A DNA stretch of 64,000 nt from CAMYKD01 sp041617155 (GTDB lineage Bacteria > Pseudomonadota > Alphaproteobacteria > Kiloniellales > JAKSDN01), in contig JBFJPL010000009.1 in assembly GCA_041617155.1 (NCBI GenBank), positions 6,086-70,085 on the forward strand, given 5' to 3'. The first letter of the stretch is position 1. Each line of letters starts with the position of its first letter. Below are positions 35,241 through 44,874 of this stretch, in pieces. The notes below the pieces were generated by a model. It did not search any database and was not told the DNA's origin. It saw only the letters and a program-made list of their open reading frames with translations. The position numbers and the translations under genes are program-made.

Positions 35241-36691
35241 CTCGCGAAGAGCGCGGCGGCCGCAACGGCGGCGCTGTTGACGACCGGACCGGCCACGATC
35301 ACGAAGAGGATCATGGCCAAGCTGGCGCCACCGATAATCATCGTCATGCCGCCGCCGATCGGCCGGTCGAGAACCTCGTCCGGCTCGTCGAAATACATCA
35401 GGCGAACGATGCGTATGTAATAGAAGGCCGCCACCACCGAGGTCAGCACGCCGATCACCGCCAATGTGTAGAGGCCGGCCTCGATCGCCGAGAGAAACAC
35501 GAAGTACTTGCCGAAGAAACCGGCGAAGGGCGGTATGCCGGCCATGGAGAACATGAGGAAGGTCAGCGCGAACGCCATCAGCGGATTGCTCTTGCCCAAT
35601 CCCTTCAGGTCGTCGATGGCCTCGACCATGCGGCCGTCCTGGCGCATGCACAGAATGCAGGCGAAGGTGCCGATGTTCATGACCAGGTAGATCGCCAGAT
35701 AGACCGCCACGCCGCGCACACCGGCCTCGGTACCGGCGGCGACCCCGACCAGGACATAGCCCATGTGACCGATCGAGCTGTAGGCCATCAGGCGCTTGAT
35801 GTTGGTCTGGTTGATCGCGGCAAAGGCGCCGAGGGCCATCGAGGCGATCGAGATCAGGACCACGATCTGCTGCCACTGGGCGAAGAGATCGGCGAAGGGC
35901 CCGAACATGACCCGCACCAGCATCGCCATGGCCGCCACCTTGGGCGCACTGGCAAGGAACGCCGTGACCGGCGTCGGGGCGCCCTCGTAGACGTCCGGCG
36001 TCCACATGTGGAACGGCACGGCCGAGACCTTGAAGGCCAGGCCCGCCATGACGAACACCAGACCGACGATGAGCCCAACCGACGGTGATGCCCCGGCGCC
36101 GATCGCACCGGCGATGACCTCGGCCAAGCCATCGAAATTGGTCGTGCCAGCGAAGCCGTAGACCATCGAACTGCCGTAGAGCAGCATGCCGGACGACAGC
36201 GCACCGAGCACGAAATACTTCAGGCCGGCCTCGCTGGAGCGTACGTTATCGCGCCGAAAGGCGGTGATCACGTAGAGCGAGAGGCTCTGCAGTTCGAGGC
36301 CGAGATAGAGCGAAATCAGATCGTTCGCCGAGACCATCATGAGCATGCCCAGTGCGGCGAACAGCATGAGCACGGGGAACTCGAAGCGGTCCATCTGCTC
36401 GCGCTCGATGTAGCCGAGCGACATGGCGATGGTGATCGCCGCGCCGAACAGGATCAGGATTTTCATGAAATCGCTGAAGCCGTCCGTGACGAAGAGGCCG
36501 TTGAAGGCCAGCGCCCGACCGTCGGGCAAGGTCACGATCAGCACACCGGCGATTGCCAGGACCAGCACCGTGAGCGCCAACACCAGGCGCGTCGAGCCGG
36601 CACCGCGAAACACGCCGATCATAAGCAGCGTCATGGCCGCGCAGGCGATGAAGACCTCCGGCAGAACCAGGGCAAGATCGTGCGAGATCAT
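35237..36691 (-). CDS. nuoN: NADH-quinone oxidoreductase subunit N
   Basis: Antiporter-like proton-pumping subunit of complex I in the membrane arm. It is 484 aa with about 14 helices. The conserved ELQSLSLYVITAFRRDN, the pumping-channel Lys region KYFVLGALSSGMLLYGSS and TPVTAFLASAPKVAAMA are visible. It starts 17 bp after nuoM and overlaps birA by 4 bp. It is the last nuo gene of the operon. Confidence 0.97.
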   Translation of the reverse strand: MISHDLALVLPEVFIACAAMTLLMIGVFRGAGSTRLVLALTVLVLAIAGVLIVTLPDGRALAFNGLFVTDGFSDFMKILILFGAAITIAMSLGYIEREQMDRFEFPVLMLFAALGMLMMVSANDLISLYLGLELQSLSLYVITAFRRDNVRSSEAGLKYFVLGALSSGMLLYGSSMVYGFAGTTNFDGLAEVIAGAIGAGASPSVGLIVGLVFVMAGLAFKVSAVPFHMWTPDVYEGAPTPVTAFLASAPKVAAMAMLVRVMFGPFADLFAQWQQIVVLISIASMALGAFAAINQTNIKRLMAYSSIGHMGYVLVGVAAGTEAGVRGVAVYLAIYLVMNIGTFACILCMRQDGRMVEAIDDLKGLGKSNPLMAFALTFLMFSMAGIPPFAGFFGKYFVFLSAIEAGLYTLAVIGVLTSVVAAFYYIRIVRLMYFDEPDEVLDRPIGGGMTMIIGGASLAMILFVIVAGPVVNSAAVAAAALFAR

Positions 36692-36708
36692 CTAGGCCGC
36701 CTCCGCCT

Positions 36709-38244
36709 CTATTCGCCTGGGCGGAGGGCGGCCAGGCTTGAGCCCTCCGACATCGTTTGCGCCGCTTGGTATTGCTCGATCACGTTGGCCACCGATGCCG
36801 CCATGACATCGATGAAGGATGCCGGGTAGATGCCCATCCAAAAGACCACGGCGACAAGCGGCGCGAAGACCACCATTTCGCGCCAGTTCAGGTCCAGGAC
36901 CGAGCGCAAGTCCCGCTTGGTCAGCTTGCCGAAGATCACCCGGCGGTAGAGATAAAGCATGTAGGCCGCGCCGAGCACCATGCCGGTGGCGCACAGCAGG
37001 GCGACCCAGGTGTTGGCCTGAAAGGCGCCGACCAGGACCAGGAACTCGCCGATGAAGCCGCTGGTGCCCGGCAGGCCGGCCGAGGCCAGCATGAACACCA
37101 TGAACACCACCGCATAGGCCGGCATGCGCTCGACCAGTCCGCCGTAGCGCTCGATCAGGCGCGTGTGCATGCGGTCGTAGACCACGCCGACGACAAGGAA
37201 CAGCGCGGCCGAGACGACGCCGTGGGACAGCATTTGGATCATCGCCCCTTCGATGCCCTGCTGGGTCGCCGTAAAGATGCCGACGGTGACGAAGCCCATG
37301 TGGGCGACCGAGGAATAGGCGATCAGCTTCTTCATGTCCTCCTGGGCGAGCGCCACCAGGGAGGTGTAGATCACCGCGACGATCGACAGCACGTAGATCA
37401 GAATGGCGAAGTCGGCCGAGGCCAAAGGCAGCATGGGCAGGGAGAAGCGCAGGAAGCCGTAGCCGCCCATCTTCAGCAGCACGCCGGCCAAAATCACCGA
37501 GCCGGCGGTCGGCGCCTCGACGTGGGCGTCGGGCAGCCAGGTGTGGACCGGCCACATGGGCACCTTGACCGCGAAGGAGGCGAAGAAGGCGAGCCACAGC
37601 CATTTCTGCATGCCCGCAGGCAAGGGCATGGTCAGCAGGGCCTGAATATCCGTGGTCCCGGTCTCGAAGTAGATCGCCAGGATGGCGAGCAGCATCAGCA
37701 CCGAGCCGGCCAGCGTGAAGAGGAAGAACTTGAAGGCCGAATAGACCCGCCGCTCGCCGCCCCAGATGCCAATGATCAGGAACATCGGGATCAGCACGCC
37801 TTCGAAGAAGACGTAGAACACCAGAAAGTCGAGCGCGCAGAACATGCCGACCATCAGGGTCTCGAGCACCAGGAAGGCGATCATGTATTCCTTGACCCGA
37901 ACCTTGATGGCGTCCCAGCTGGCCAGGATACAAATCGGCGTCAACAGTGTGGACAGCAGCACGAAGGGCATGGAGATGCCGTCCACGCCCATCTGATAGG
38001 TGATGTTGAAACCCGGAATCCAGTCGAACCGCTCGACGTACTGGAACTCCGCCGTGCCGCGCACGAAACCGAACCATAGAACGAGCGATACGAGGAAGGT
38101 AAACATCGCGGCGTAGAGTGCCGTCCAGCGCGAGTTGCGGGCCAGAATCTCCGGGTCGTCGCTGCGGACGAACACGAGAATGAGAAGCGCACCGACCAGC
38201 GGCAGGAAGGTGATGATGGAGAGGAGTGGAGCACCGTCGAACAT
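36709..38244 (-). CDS. nuoM: NADH-quinone oxidoreductase subunit M
   Basis: Antiporter-like proton-pumping subunit, 511 aa with about 14 helices. The ND4 signature FFEGVLIPMFLIIGIWGGE, the block KVPMWPVHTWLPDAHVEAPT and AYSSVAHMGFV are present. It starts 6 bp after the nuoL stop. Confidence 0.97.
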   Translation of the reverse strand: MFDGAPLLSIITFLPLVGALLILVFVRSDDPEILARNSRWTALYAAMFTFLVSLVLWFGFVRGTAEFQYVERFDWIPGFNITYQMGVDGISMPFVLLSTLLTPICILASWDAIKVRVKEYMIAFLVLETLMVGMFCALDFLVFYVFFEGVLIPMFLIIGIWGGERRVYSAFKFFLFTLAGSVLMLLAILAIYFETGTTDIQALLTMPLPAGMQKWLWLAFFASFAVKVPMWPVHTWLPDAHVEAPTAGSVILAGVLLKMGGYGFLRFSLPMLPLASADFAILIYVLSIVAVIYTSLVALAQEDMKKLIAYSSVAHMGFVTVGIFTATQQGIEGAMIQMLSHGVVSAALFLVVGVVYDRMHTRLIERYGGLVERMPAYAVVFMVFMLASAGLPGTSGFIGEFLVLVGAFQANTWVALLCATGMVLGAAYMLYLYRRVIFGKLTKRDLRSVLDLNWREMVVFAPLVAVVFWMGIYPASFIDVMAASVANVIEQYQAAQTMSEGSSLAALRPGE

Positions 38245-38250
38245 GGTCGA

Positions 38251-40203
38251 TCACCCCAACCCGCTGACGATGTACCATGTGACCAGCGTGACGACGCCGA
38301 TCAGCATGGCGAAAGCATAATGATAAACGTAGCCGCTCTGCAGGCGGCTGACCCGCCGGGCGATGTTCAGCGTTGCCGCGGCCAATCCGTCGGGCCCCAC
38401 GCCGTCGATCACCGTACCGTCGCCGGACTTCCACAGCTGCCGGCCCAGGACATGCGCCGGCCGCACGAAGAGGATGTCGTAGAGCTCGTCGAAGTACCAT
38501 TTGTTCAGCAGGAACAGGTAGAGCGGCCGGAACATGCGGGCCAGCGTCCCCGGTAGGCCCGGATTGAACATGTACATCCAATAGGCCCCCGCGATCCCCG
38601 CGCCGGCCACGACCAGCGGCAGCAGCTTGACCCAGAACGGCACGTGGTGCGCCGCCTCGATCGAATCGTTCTCGGGCAGGACCAGGAGGGAGGCGTTCCA
38701 GAAGTCCACGCGTCCGTCGCCGACCATCCAGATGTAGGCCGCGCCACCCAGGACCGCGCCGATGGCAAGGACCACCAGCGGCAGAATCATGACCTTGGGG
38801 GACTCATGGACGTGATCCCAGGTCTCTTGATCCATGCGCGGCTTGCCGTGGAAGGTCATGATGATCAGGCGCCAGGAATAGAAGGCGGTCATGAAGGCCG
38901 CCGCGATACCGGCCCAGAAGGCGAAGAGCCCATGGCGGCTGTGCGCGCCGTAGGCGGCTTCGATGATCATGTCCTTGGAGAAGAATCCGGAAAAGCCCAG
39001 GAAGGTGCCGGGTATGCCGATGCCCGCCAGGGCCAGGCTGCCGATCCACATGAGCGCGTAGGTCTGCGGGATGCGCTTCCACAGGCCGCCCATTTTGCGC
39101 ATGTCCTGTTCGTCGGACATGGCGTGGATGACGGATCCGGCGCCCAGGAACAACAGCGCCTTGAAGAAGGCATGGGTACCCAGGTGGAAGATCGCCGCGC
39201 CATAGGCCGAGACCCCGGCGGCGAAGAACATGTAACCAAGCTGGCTGCAGGTCGAGTAGGCGATCACCCGCTTGATGTCGTTCTGACACAGCCCGACCGT
39301 GGCTGCGAAGAAGGCGGTGATCGCGCCGACGTAGGTCACCAGCTCCAGGGCGATCGGCGAATACTCGAAAATCGGCGACAGGCGGCAGACCATGAAGACG
39401 CCGGCGGTGACCATGGTGGCCGCGTGGATCAGGGCGGAGACCGGGGTCGGGCCCTCCATGGCGTCCGGCAGCCAGGTGTGCAGGCCGAGCTGCGCCGACT
39501 TGCCCATGGCGCCGATGAACAGCAGGATGCAGATCACGGTCAGCGCATGGCCCTCGATGCCGAGGAACACGAAGCGGGACTCGGCGAAATAGGGCGCGGC
39601 CTCGAACACCTGATCGAAACCGACCGAGCCGAATATGAAGAAGGCGCCCATGATGCCGAGCGCGAAGCCGACGTCGCCCACGCGGTTGACCAGAAACGCC
39701 TTGATCGCCGCCGCGCAAGCGCTCGGCTTTTCGTACCAGAAGCCGATCAGCAGGTAGGAAACCAGGCCGACCCCCTCCCAGCCGAAGAACATCTGAACGA
39801 AGTTGTCGGCGCTGACCAGCATCAGCATGAAGAAGGTAAAGAGGCTGAGGTAGGAGAAGAACCGCGGGATCGACTTGTCGTGCGACATGTAGCCGATCGA
39901 ATAAATGTGGATCATGGTCGAGACCACGGTCACGACCGAGAGCATGACCGCCGTCAGGGTGTCCAGCCTGAGTGCCCAGGACAGCTCGAAGCTGCCGGAA
40001 TCGATCCAGGTGAAGAGCTCGCTAACATGCACGTTGCCGCGTAGCACTACGTCGTTGAAGACGACCAGCGACAGGAGCGCGGAAACAGACATCAGAATGC
40101 AGGTCACGAGCTGCGCGCCCCGGTCGCCGATCAGGCGGCCGAACAGCCCAGCGATGATGGCACCGACAAAGGGCAGGAAGACGACGGCGACGTCCAATAC
40201 CAT
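38251..40203 (-). CDS. nuoL: NADH-quinone oxidoreductase subunit L
   Basis: Distal antiporter-like subunit with the long lateral helix, 650 aa, about 16 helices. Markers are FFGWEGVGLVSYLLIGFWYE, LHTWLPDAMEGPTPVSALIH and AYSTCSQLGYMF. The C-terminal lateral helix region LYLFLLNKWYFDELYD is intact. It lies 8 bp after nuoK. Confidence 0.97.
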   Translation of the reverse strand: MVLDVAVVFLPFVGAIIAGLFGRLIGDRGAQLVTCILMSVSALLSLVVFNDVVLRGNVHVSELFTWIDSGSFELSWALRLDTLTAVMLSVVTVVSTMIHIYSIGYMSHDKSIPRFFSYLSLFTFFMLMLVSADNFVQMFFGWEGVGLVSYLLIGFWYEKPSACAAAIKAFLVNRVGDVGFALGIMGAFFIFGSVGFDQVFEAAPYFAESRFVFLGIEGHALTVICILLFIGAMGKSAQLGLHTWLPDAMEGPTPVSALIHAATMVTAGVFMVCRLSPIFEYSPIALELVTYVGAITAFFAATVGLCQNDIKRVIAYSTCSQLGYMFFAAGVSAYGAAIFHLGTHAFFKALLFLGAGSVIHAMSDEQDMRKMGGLWKRIPQTYALMWIGSLALAGIGIPGTFLGFSGFFSKDMIIEAAYGAHSRHGLFAFWAGIAAAFMTAFYSWRLIIMTFHGKPRMDQETWDHVHESPKVMILPLVVLAIGAVLGGAAYIWMVGDGRVDFWNASLLVLPENDSIEAAHHVPFWVKLLPLVVAGAGIAGAYWMYMFNPGLPGTLARMFRPLYLFLLNKWYFDELYDILFVRPAHVLGRQLWKSGDGTVIDGVGPDGLAAATLNIARRVSRLQSGYVYHYAFAMLIGVVTLVTWYIVSGLG

Positions 40204-40211
40204 AGCGGCTC

Positions 40212-40523
40212 TCAGCCCTTCATCATGTTGATATCTTCAACCGCGATGGACCCGCGGTTGCGGAAATAAATCACCAGGATCGCCAAGCCGATGGCCGCCT
40301 CGGCCGCCGCCACGGTCAGCACGAACATGGCGAAGACCTGTCCGGTAAGGTCCTGCAAATGGGTAGAGAAGGCGACCAGGTTGATGTTGACCGCGAGCAG
40401 CATCAGCTCGATCGACATTAGGATGATGATCACGTTCTTGCGGTTCAGGAAGATGCCGAAAATCCCCAAGGTGAAGAGAATCGCGGCAACCGTCAGGTAA
40501 TGGGCCAAGCCGATTTCCAGCAT
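40212..40523 (-). CDS. nuoK: NADH-quinone oxidoreductase subunit K
   Basis: Small membrane subunit, 103 aa, three helices. The two functional glutamates can be seen in SIELMLLAVNINLVAFS and in VAAAEAAIGLAILV. It is 3 bp after nuoJ. Confidence 0.97.
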   Translation of the reverse strand: MLEIGLAHYLTVAAILFTLGIFGIFLNRKNVIIILMSIELMLLAVNINLVAFSTHLQDLTGQVFAMFVLTVAAAEAAIGLAILVIYFRNRGSIAVEDINMMKG

Positions 40524-40526
40524 CGC

Positions 40527-41141
40527 TCAGACCCCGCTCCCGGTCGGCACGTCCTTGATCTCGATCGACTCTTCCCGGGTGCGGCCGACCTGGCCGCCGA
40601 TCGACTGACGGCGCACGCCCTCGCGCCGGCGTAGGGTCAGGACGATGGCGCCGATCATCGCGATCAATAGAATCAGTCCCGCGGCCTGGAACAGGTAGAT
40701 GTAGTCCGTATAGAGCACGTTGCCGAGCGCCTCGGTGTTGTGGGTCTGCTCGATCGGCGGGATCGGCTGGCTCGCCTGGCCTGCCGGGTCCGGCGTGGCG
40801 ACCCAGGCGGCGGCGACCAGCGTCAACTCGACCAGGAGGATAAGGCCGATCAGCCCGCCGATGGGCAGGTACTGAAGGAAGCCCTGGCGCATCTCGACGT
40901 AGTTGATGTCGAGCATCATCACCACGAAGAGAAACAGGACCGCGACGGCGCCGACATAGACCACCACCAGGATCATTGCCAGGAACTCGGCTCCCATGAG
41001 TACGAAGAGGCCGGCCGAATTGAAGAACGCGAGGATCAGGAACAGCACCGAGTGCACGGGATTGCGGGCGGAAATCACCATCATCGCGGAGGCCACGGCC
41101 ACGAAGGCGAAAAGGTAGAAGGCCAGCGCCTGGATGATCAC
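40527..41141 (-). CDS. nuoJ: NADH-quinone oxidoreductase subunit J
   Basis: Membrane subunit next to the quinone cavity, 204 aa with five helices. The GTG at 41141 is used: GAAGGAGCGCC lies 6 nt before it and the protein then begins VIIQALAFYLFAF as in homologues; a longer frame to 41195 is not conserved in character. The hallmark is VVYVGAVAVLFLFVVMMLDI. The C-terminus has a charged tail (QVGRTREESIEIKD) of unknown role. Confidence 0.95.
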   Translation of the reverse strand: MIIQALAFYLFAFVAVASAMMVISARNPVHSVLFLILAFFNSAGLFVLMGAEFLAMILVVVYVGAVAVLFLFVVMMLDINYVEMRQGFLQYLPIGGLIGLILLVELTLVAAAWVATPDPAGQASQPIPPIEQTHNTEALGNVLYTDYIYLFQAAGLILLIAMIGAIVLTLRRREGVRRQSIGGQVGRTREESIEIKDVPTGSGV

Positions 41142-41219
41142 TTCAGGCGCTCCTTCACTGATTTCGCGTCGGCTTGCAAGATCCCTCCTCCCCAATGTCT
41201 TCCGGACGAGCGCTCAGGC

Positions 41220-41708
41220 TTAGCGGTAAGGCGCGTCGAGCGCGATGTTCTGCATGATTTCGGATTCCCAGCGGTCGCCGTTCGCCAGCAGCTTTTCCTT
41301 GTTGTAGAACAGCTCCTCCCGGGTCTCGGTCGCGAACTCGAAGTTCGGTCCCTCGACGATGGCATCGACCGGACAGGCTTCTTGGCAAAATCCGCAATAG
41401 ATGCACTTGGTCATATCGATGTCGTAACGCGTCGTGCGGCGACTGCCATCCGCGCGCGGTTCGGCCTCAATGGTGATGGCCTGGGCCGGGCAGATCGCCT
41501 CGCACAACTTGCATGCAATGCAGCGCTCCTCGCCGTTGGGATAGCGGCGCAAGACATGCTCGCCGCGAAACCGCGGGCTCAAGGGGCCTTTCTCGTGCGG
41601 GTAGTTTAGCGTCACCTTGGGCCTGAAGAGGTAGCGCAGGGTGAGCGACATGCCGGACAGCAGCTCGCTCAGCAACAGACTACGAAGGCCCCGATCGATA
41701 ATGGACAT
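41220..41708 (-). CDS. nuoI: NADH-quinone oxidoreductase subunit I
   Basis: Peripheral subunit with two 4Fe-4S clusters (N6a, N6b) passing electrons to NuoB. The ATG at 41708 gives 162 aa, the usual alphaproteobacterial size; a TTG nine bases upstream is an alternative. Both ferredoxin motifs are complete: CIACKLCEAICP and CIYCGFCQEACP. It is separated from nuoJ by about 78 bp and from nuoH by 45 bp, slightly looser than its neighbours. Confidence 0.97.
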   Translation of the reverse strand: MSIIDRGLRSLLLSELLSGMSLTLRYLFRPKVTLNYPHEKGPLSPRFRGEHVLRRYPNGEERCIACKLCEAICPAQAITIEAEPRADGSRRTTRYDIDMTKCIYCGFCQEACPVDAIVEGPNFEFATETREELFYNKEKLLANGDRWESEIMQNIALDAPYR

Positions 41709-41753
41709 GGTCTTCAAGCTTTCCCGGTTTCGCGGCGCATGAACATCCCGTGC

Positions 41754-42806
41754 TTAGCCCTTCGGCAACAGGTCGAAGGCCACCAGTACTCCGGCCGTCA
41801 CCACGACCCACAGCAGCGAGAACGGCAGGAACACCTTCCAGCCCAGGCGCATCAGTTGATCGTAACGATAGCGCGGAAAGGTCGCACGCACCCACAGGAA
41901 CACGAAGAGGCACAACGCGATCTTGGCGGCCAGCCAGAGCGGGCCCGGTATCCAGTTAAACGGCGCGATGTCGAACGGCGGCAACCAACCGCCCAGGAAC
42001 AGGATTGTGGTCATCGCGCTCATCAGGATCATGTTGGCGTACTCGCCGAGGAAAAACAGCGCGAAGGTCATGGAGGAGTATTCGACGAAAAATCCGGCGA
42101 CCAGCTCCGACTCGCCCTCGGGCAAATCGAAGGGTGACCGGTTGGTCTCGGCCAGCGTCGAGACGAAGAAGATCACGAACATCGGCAGCAGCCACAGCCA
42201 ATACCAGCTGAACAGGCCGTAGGGTCCTTGTTGCGCCAGCACGATGTCGGTCAGGTTGAGGGAACCGACACAAAGCAGCACGGTGATGATCACGAAGCCC
42301 ATCGAGACCTCGTAGGACACCATTTGCGCGGCCGAGCGCAACGCTCCCAGGAAAGGATACTTGGAGTTGGAGGCCCAGCCGGCCATGATCACGCCGTAGA
42401 CCCCAAGCGATGAAATAGCGAAGAGATAAAGGATACCGACGTTGATGTCGGCCAGCACCACTCCGGCGTCGAAAGGAATCACCGCCCAGCCGATCATCGC
42501 CAGTATAAAGGTCAGCATCGGCGCAGCGACGAAAACCACCCGGTTGGCGCCGGCCGGCAGGATGGTTTCCTTGAACAGCAGTTTCACGCCGTCGGCGATC
42601 GGTTGCAGCAGACCGAAGGGGCCGACCACATTCGGGCCCTTTCTGAGTTGCATGGCGGCGATTACCTTGCGCTCGGCATAGGTCAGATAGGCGACGCCAA
42701 GCAGCAGCGGCACCAGAATCGCGACGATCTGAGCGACGATAATGATCCCTTGGCCCGCGTAGGTGTTCCAGAAGGGCCAGTCCAGCAAGGCGGCAAACTC
42801 AGCCAT
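41754..42806 (-). CDS. nuoH: NADH-quinone oxidoreductase subunit H
   Basis: Quinone-binding membrane subunit linking the hydrophilic and membrane arms. It is 350 aa with eight or nine helices. The diagnostic loop blocks are YAERKVIAAMQLRKGPN with VVGPFGLLQPIADGVK, SLGVYGVIMAGWASNSKYPF and ETNRSPFDLPEGESELVAGF. Its ATG overlaps the nuoG stop by 8 bp. Confidence 0.97.
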   Translation of the reverse strand: MAEFAALLDWPFWNTYAGQGIIIVAQIVAILVPLLLGVAYLTYAERKVIAAMQLRKGPNVVGPFGLLQPIADGVKLLFKETILPAGANRVVFVAAPMLTFILAMIGWAVIPFDAGVVLADINVGILYLFAISSLGVYGVIMAGWASNSKYPFLGALRSAAQMVSYEVSMGFVIITVLLCVGSLNLTDIVLAQQGPYGLFSWYWLWLLPMFVIFFVSTLAETNRSPFDLPEGESELVAGFFVEYSSMTFALFFLGEYANMILMSAMTTILFLGGWLPPFDIAPFNWIPGPLWLAAKIALCLFVFLWVRATFPRYRYDQLMRLGWKVFLPFSLLWVVVTAGVLVAFDLLPKG

Positions 42807-44865
42807 CGGTACCCGTTGCCTCCGGCCGGTCGGCGCGCATGAGAGCTTGGCTGCATTGCGCCATGGTCTCCGATGCCCGACTGATCGGATCGGTCATGTA
42901 GTAGTTGTCTATCGCCGCCGCGAAGGGCGCGGTGTCGATCGGCCCTTCCTCGCCGAACGGTTCCCAGGCGGCCGGCTCGATCTGGTCGACCGCGGCGAAG
43001 ATCGGGTTGAGCGCGATCAGGCGCTGGCGAAGTTGTCCCAGATTGTCGTATGGCAAGCGCTGCCCGACGACCTCCGACAACGCCCGCAGAATGGTCCAGT
43101 CCTCGCGTGCATCGCCTGGCGGGTATCCGGCCAAACGGCCGAGTTGGACCCTGCCCTCGGTATTCACATAGGTACCGTTCTTCTCGGTATAGGCGGCACC
43201 CGGCAGAATCACGTCGGCCCGGTGCGCGCCGGCGTCGCCGTGGTGCCCCTGGTAGATCACGAAGGCCTTGCCCAGGGCCGTCATGTCGATCTCGTCGGCG
43301 CCCAGCAGGAAAACCGCTTCGATCGCACCGCTTGCGGTGCCTTCAAGGATCCCGGCGAAGTCGCGCCCGCCCTCGCCCGGCACGAAGCCGAGCTCGAGGC
43401 CGCCGACGCGTGCCGCAGCGACGTGCAGCAGGTTGAAGCCGTTCCAACCCTCCTTCACCATGTCGAAGGTCTCCGCCACTTTCCGGCCCAGGGCGAGAAT
43501 AGCCGCGCCGTCCGACCGCCGCAGCGCCGCGCTGCCCAGAACGATCATCGGCCGCTCGGCTGCCTTCAGGGTCTTGGCGAAGGCGCCCTTGCCGTTGGCC
43601 AGCTCCTTCAAGGTGTCCGGACCGGCGCCCAGATGGTCGATCTGATAGCTGAGATCGGCCGGCACACCGATCAGGCCGACCGGCAGCCCGCCCGCGAGAA
43701 ATCGCTTGCGCAGGCGGGCATTGATCATGGGCGCTTCCCAGCGCGGGTTGGTGCCGACCAGCAACACGGCGTCGGCCTGCTCTATCCCGGCGATGCCGGT
43801 GTTGAACAGGTAGCCGGCGCGGGTTCGGGGGTCGAGCTTGGCGCCGTCCTGCCGGCAGTCCAGATTGCTCGACCCCAGGGCGGTTACCAGGTCCTTCAAG
43901 GCGAGCATGGATTCGGCATCGCACAGGTCGCCGGCGATCGCCGCGATCTGCTCGCCCTTCAGCGCGGCCAACTTCTTGGCGATGGCGCCAAAAGCCTCGT
44001 CCCAGGAAGCCGCCCGAAGCTTGCCCTCGACGTCGCGCACATAAGGCCGGTCGAGCCGCTGCCGGCGCAAGCCGTCGCAGGCATAACGCGTCTTGTCGGC
44101 TATCCATTCCTCGTTGATATCCTCGTGCAGCCGAGGCAGCACTCGCATCACCTCGCGGCCCCGGCAGTCGACCCGAATGTTGGAGCCGACCGCGTCCAGC
44201 ACATCGACCGAATCGGTCTTCCTAAGCTCCCACGAACGGGCCGAGAAGGCGTAGGGCTTCGAGGTCAGGGCCCCGACCGGGCAGATGTCGACCAGGTTGC
44301 CGGATAGTTCCGACCCGACCGCTTTCTCCAGCGTGGTGATCTCCATGTGTTCGCCGCGGCCCAAGGCACCCATCTCCTCGACTCCGGCGATCTCCGTACT
44401 GAAGCGAACGCAGCGGGTGCAGTGGATGCAGCGAGTCATGATGGTCTTGATCAGCGGGCCCATGTACTTGTCCGGCACCGCGCGCTTGTTCTCTTCATAG
44501 CGGCTGCGGTCAAAGCCGTAAGCCATCGCCTGATCCTGCAAATCGCATTCGCCGCCCTGGTCGCAGATCGGGCAGTCGAGCGGGTGATTGATCAGCAGGA
44601 ACTCCATCACGCCCTTGCGCGCCTTCTTGACGGTCGGCGTATCTGTTTTGATCACCATGCCTTCGGCGACCGGCATGGCGCAGGAGGCGATCGGCTTGGG
44701 CGCTCGTTCCATCTCCACCAGGCACATGCGGCAATTACCCGCAACGGAAAGCCGCTCGTGATAGCAGAAGCGGGGGATCTCGACGCCGGCGAGCTCGCAG
44801 GCCTGGAGCACTGTCAGGCCGCTCGGCACCTCGATTTCGCGGTCGTCTATGGTCAGCTTCGGCAT
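42799..44865 (-). CDS. nuoG: NADH-quinone oxidoreductase subunit G
   Basis: Iron-sulfur subunit of the NADH arm, 688 aa. N-terminal 2Fe-2S domain (CYHERLSVAGNCRMCLVEME), then the His-ligated 4Fe-4S motif (HPLDCPICDQGGECDLQD) and a second 4Fe-4S (CIHCTRCVRFSTEIAG), followed by a molybdopterin-oxidoreductase-like domain without the cofactor. It starts 9 bp after nuoF. Confidence 0.97.
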   Translation of the reverse strand: MPKLTIDDREIEVPSGLTVLQACELAGVEIPRFCYHERLSVAGNCRMCLVEMERAPKPIASCAMPVAEGMVIKTDTPTVKKARKGVMEFLLINHPLDCPICDQGGECDLQDQAMAYGFDRSRYEENKRAVPDKYMGPLIKTIMTRCIHCTRCVRFSTEIAGVEEMGALGRGEHMEITTLEKAVGSELSGNLVDICPVGALTSKPYAFSARSWELRKTDSVDVLDAVGSNIRVDCRGREVMRVLPRLHEDINEEWIADKTRYACDGLRRQRLDRPYVRDVEGKLRAASWDEAFGAIAKKLAALKGEQIAAIAGDLCDAESMLALKDLVTALGSSNLDCRQDGAKLDPRTRAGYLFNTGIAGIEQADAVLLVGTNPRWEAPMINARLRKRFLAGGLPVGLIGVPADLSYQIDHLGAGPDTLKELANGKGAFAKTLKAAERPMIVLGSAALRRSDGAAILALGRKVAETFDMVKEGWNGFNLLHVAAARVGGLELGFVPGEGGRDFAGILEGTASGAIEAVFLLGADEIDMTALGKAFVIYQGHHGDAGAHRADVILPGAAYTEKNGTYVNTEGRVQLGRLAGYPPGDAREDWTILRALSEVVGQRLPYDNLGQLRQRLIALNPIFAAVDQIEPAAWEPFGEEGPIDTAPFAAAIDNYYMTDPISRASETMAQCSQALMRADRPEATGTDG

Positions 44866-44874
44866 CGCGCTCCC

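Noticed and set aside
36692..38581. A 629-codon minus-strand frame overlapping nuoM and nuoL
   Set aside because: It is a frame-shifted shadow of nuoM/nuoL with Arg-rich composition and no helices.
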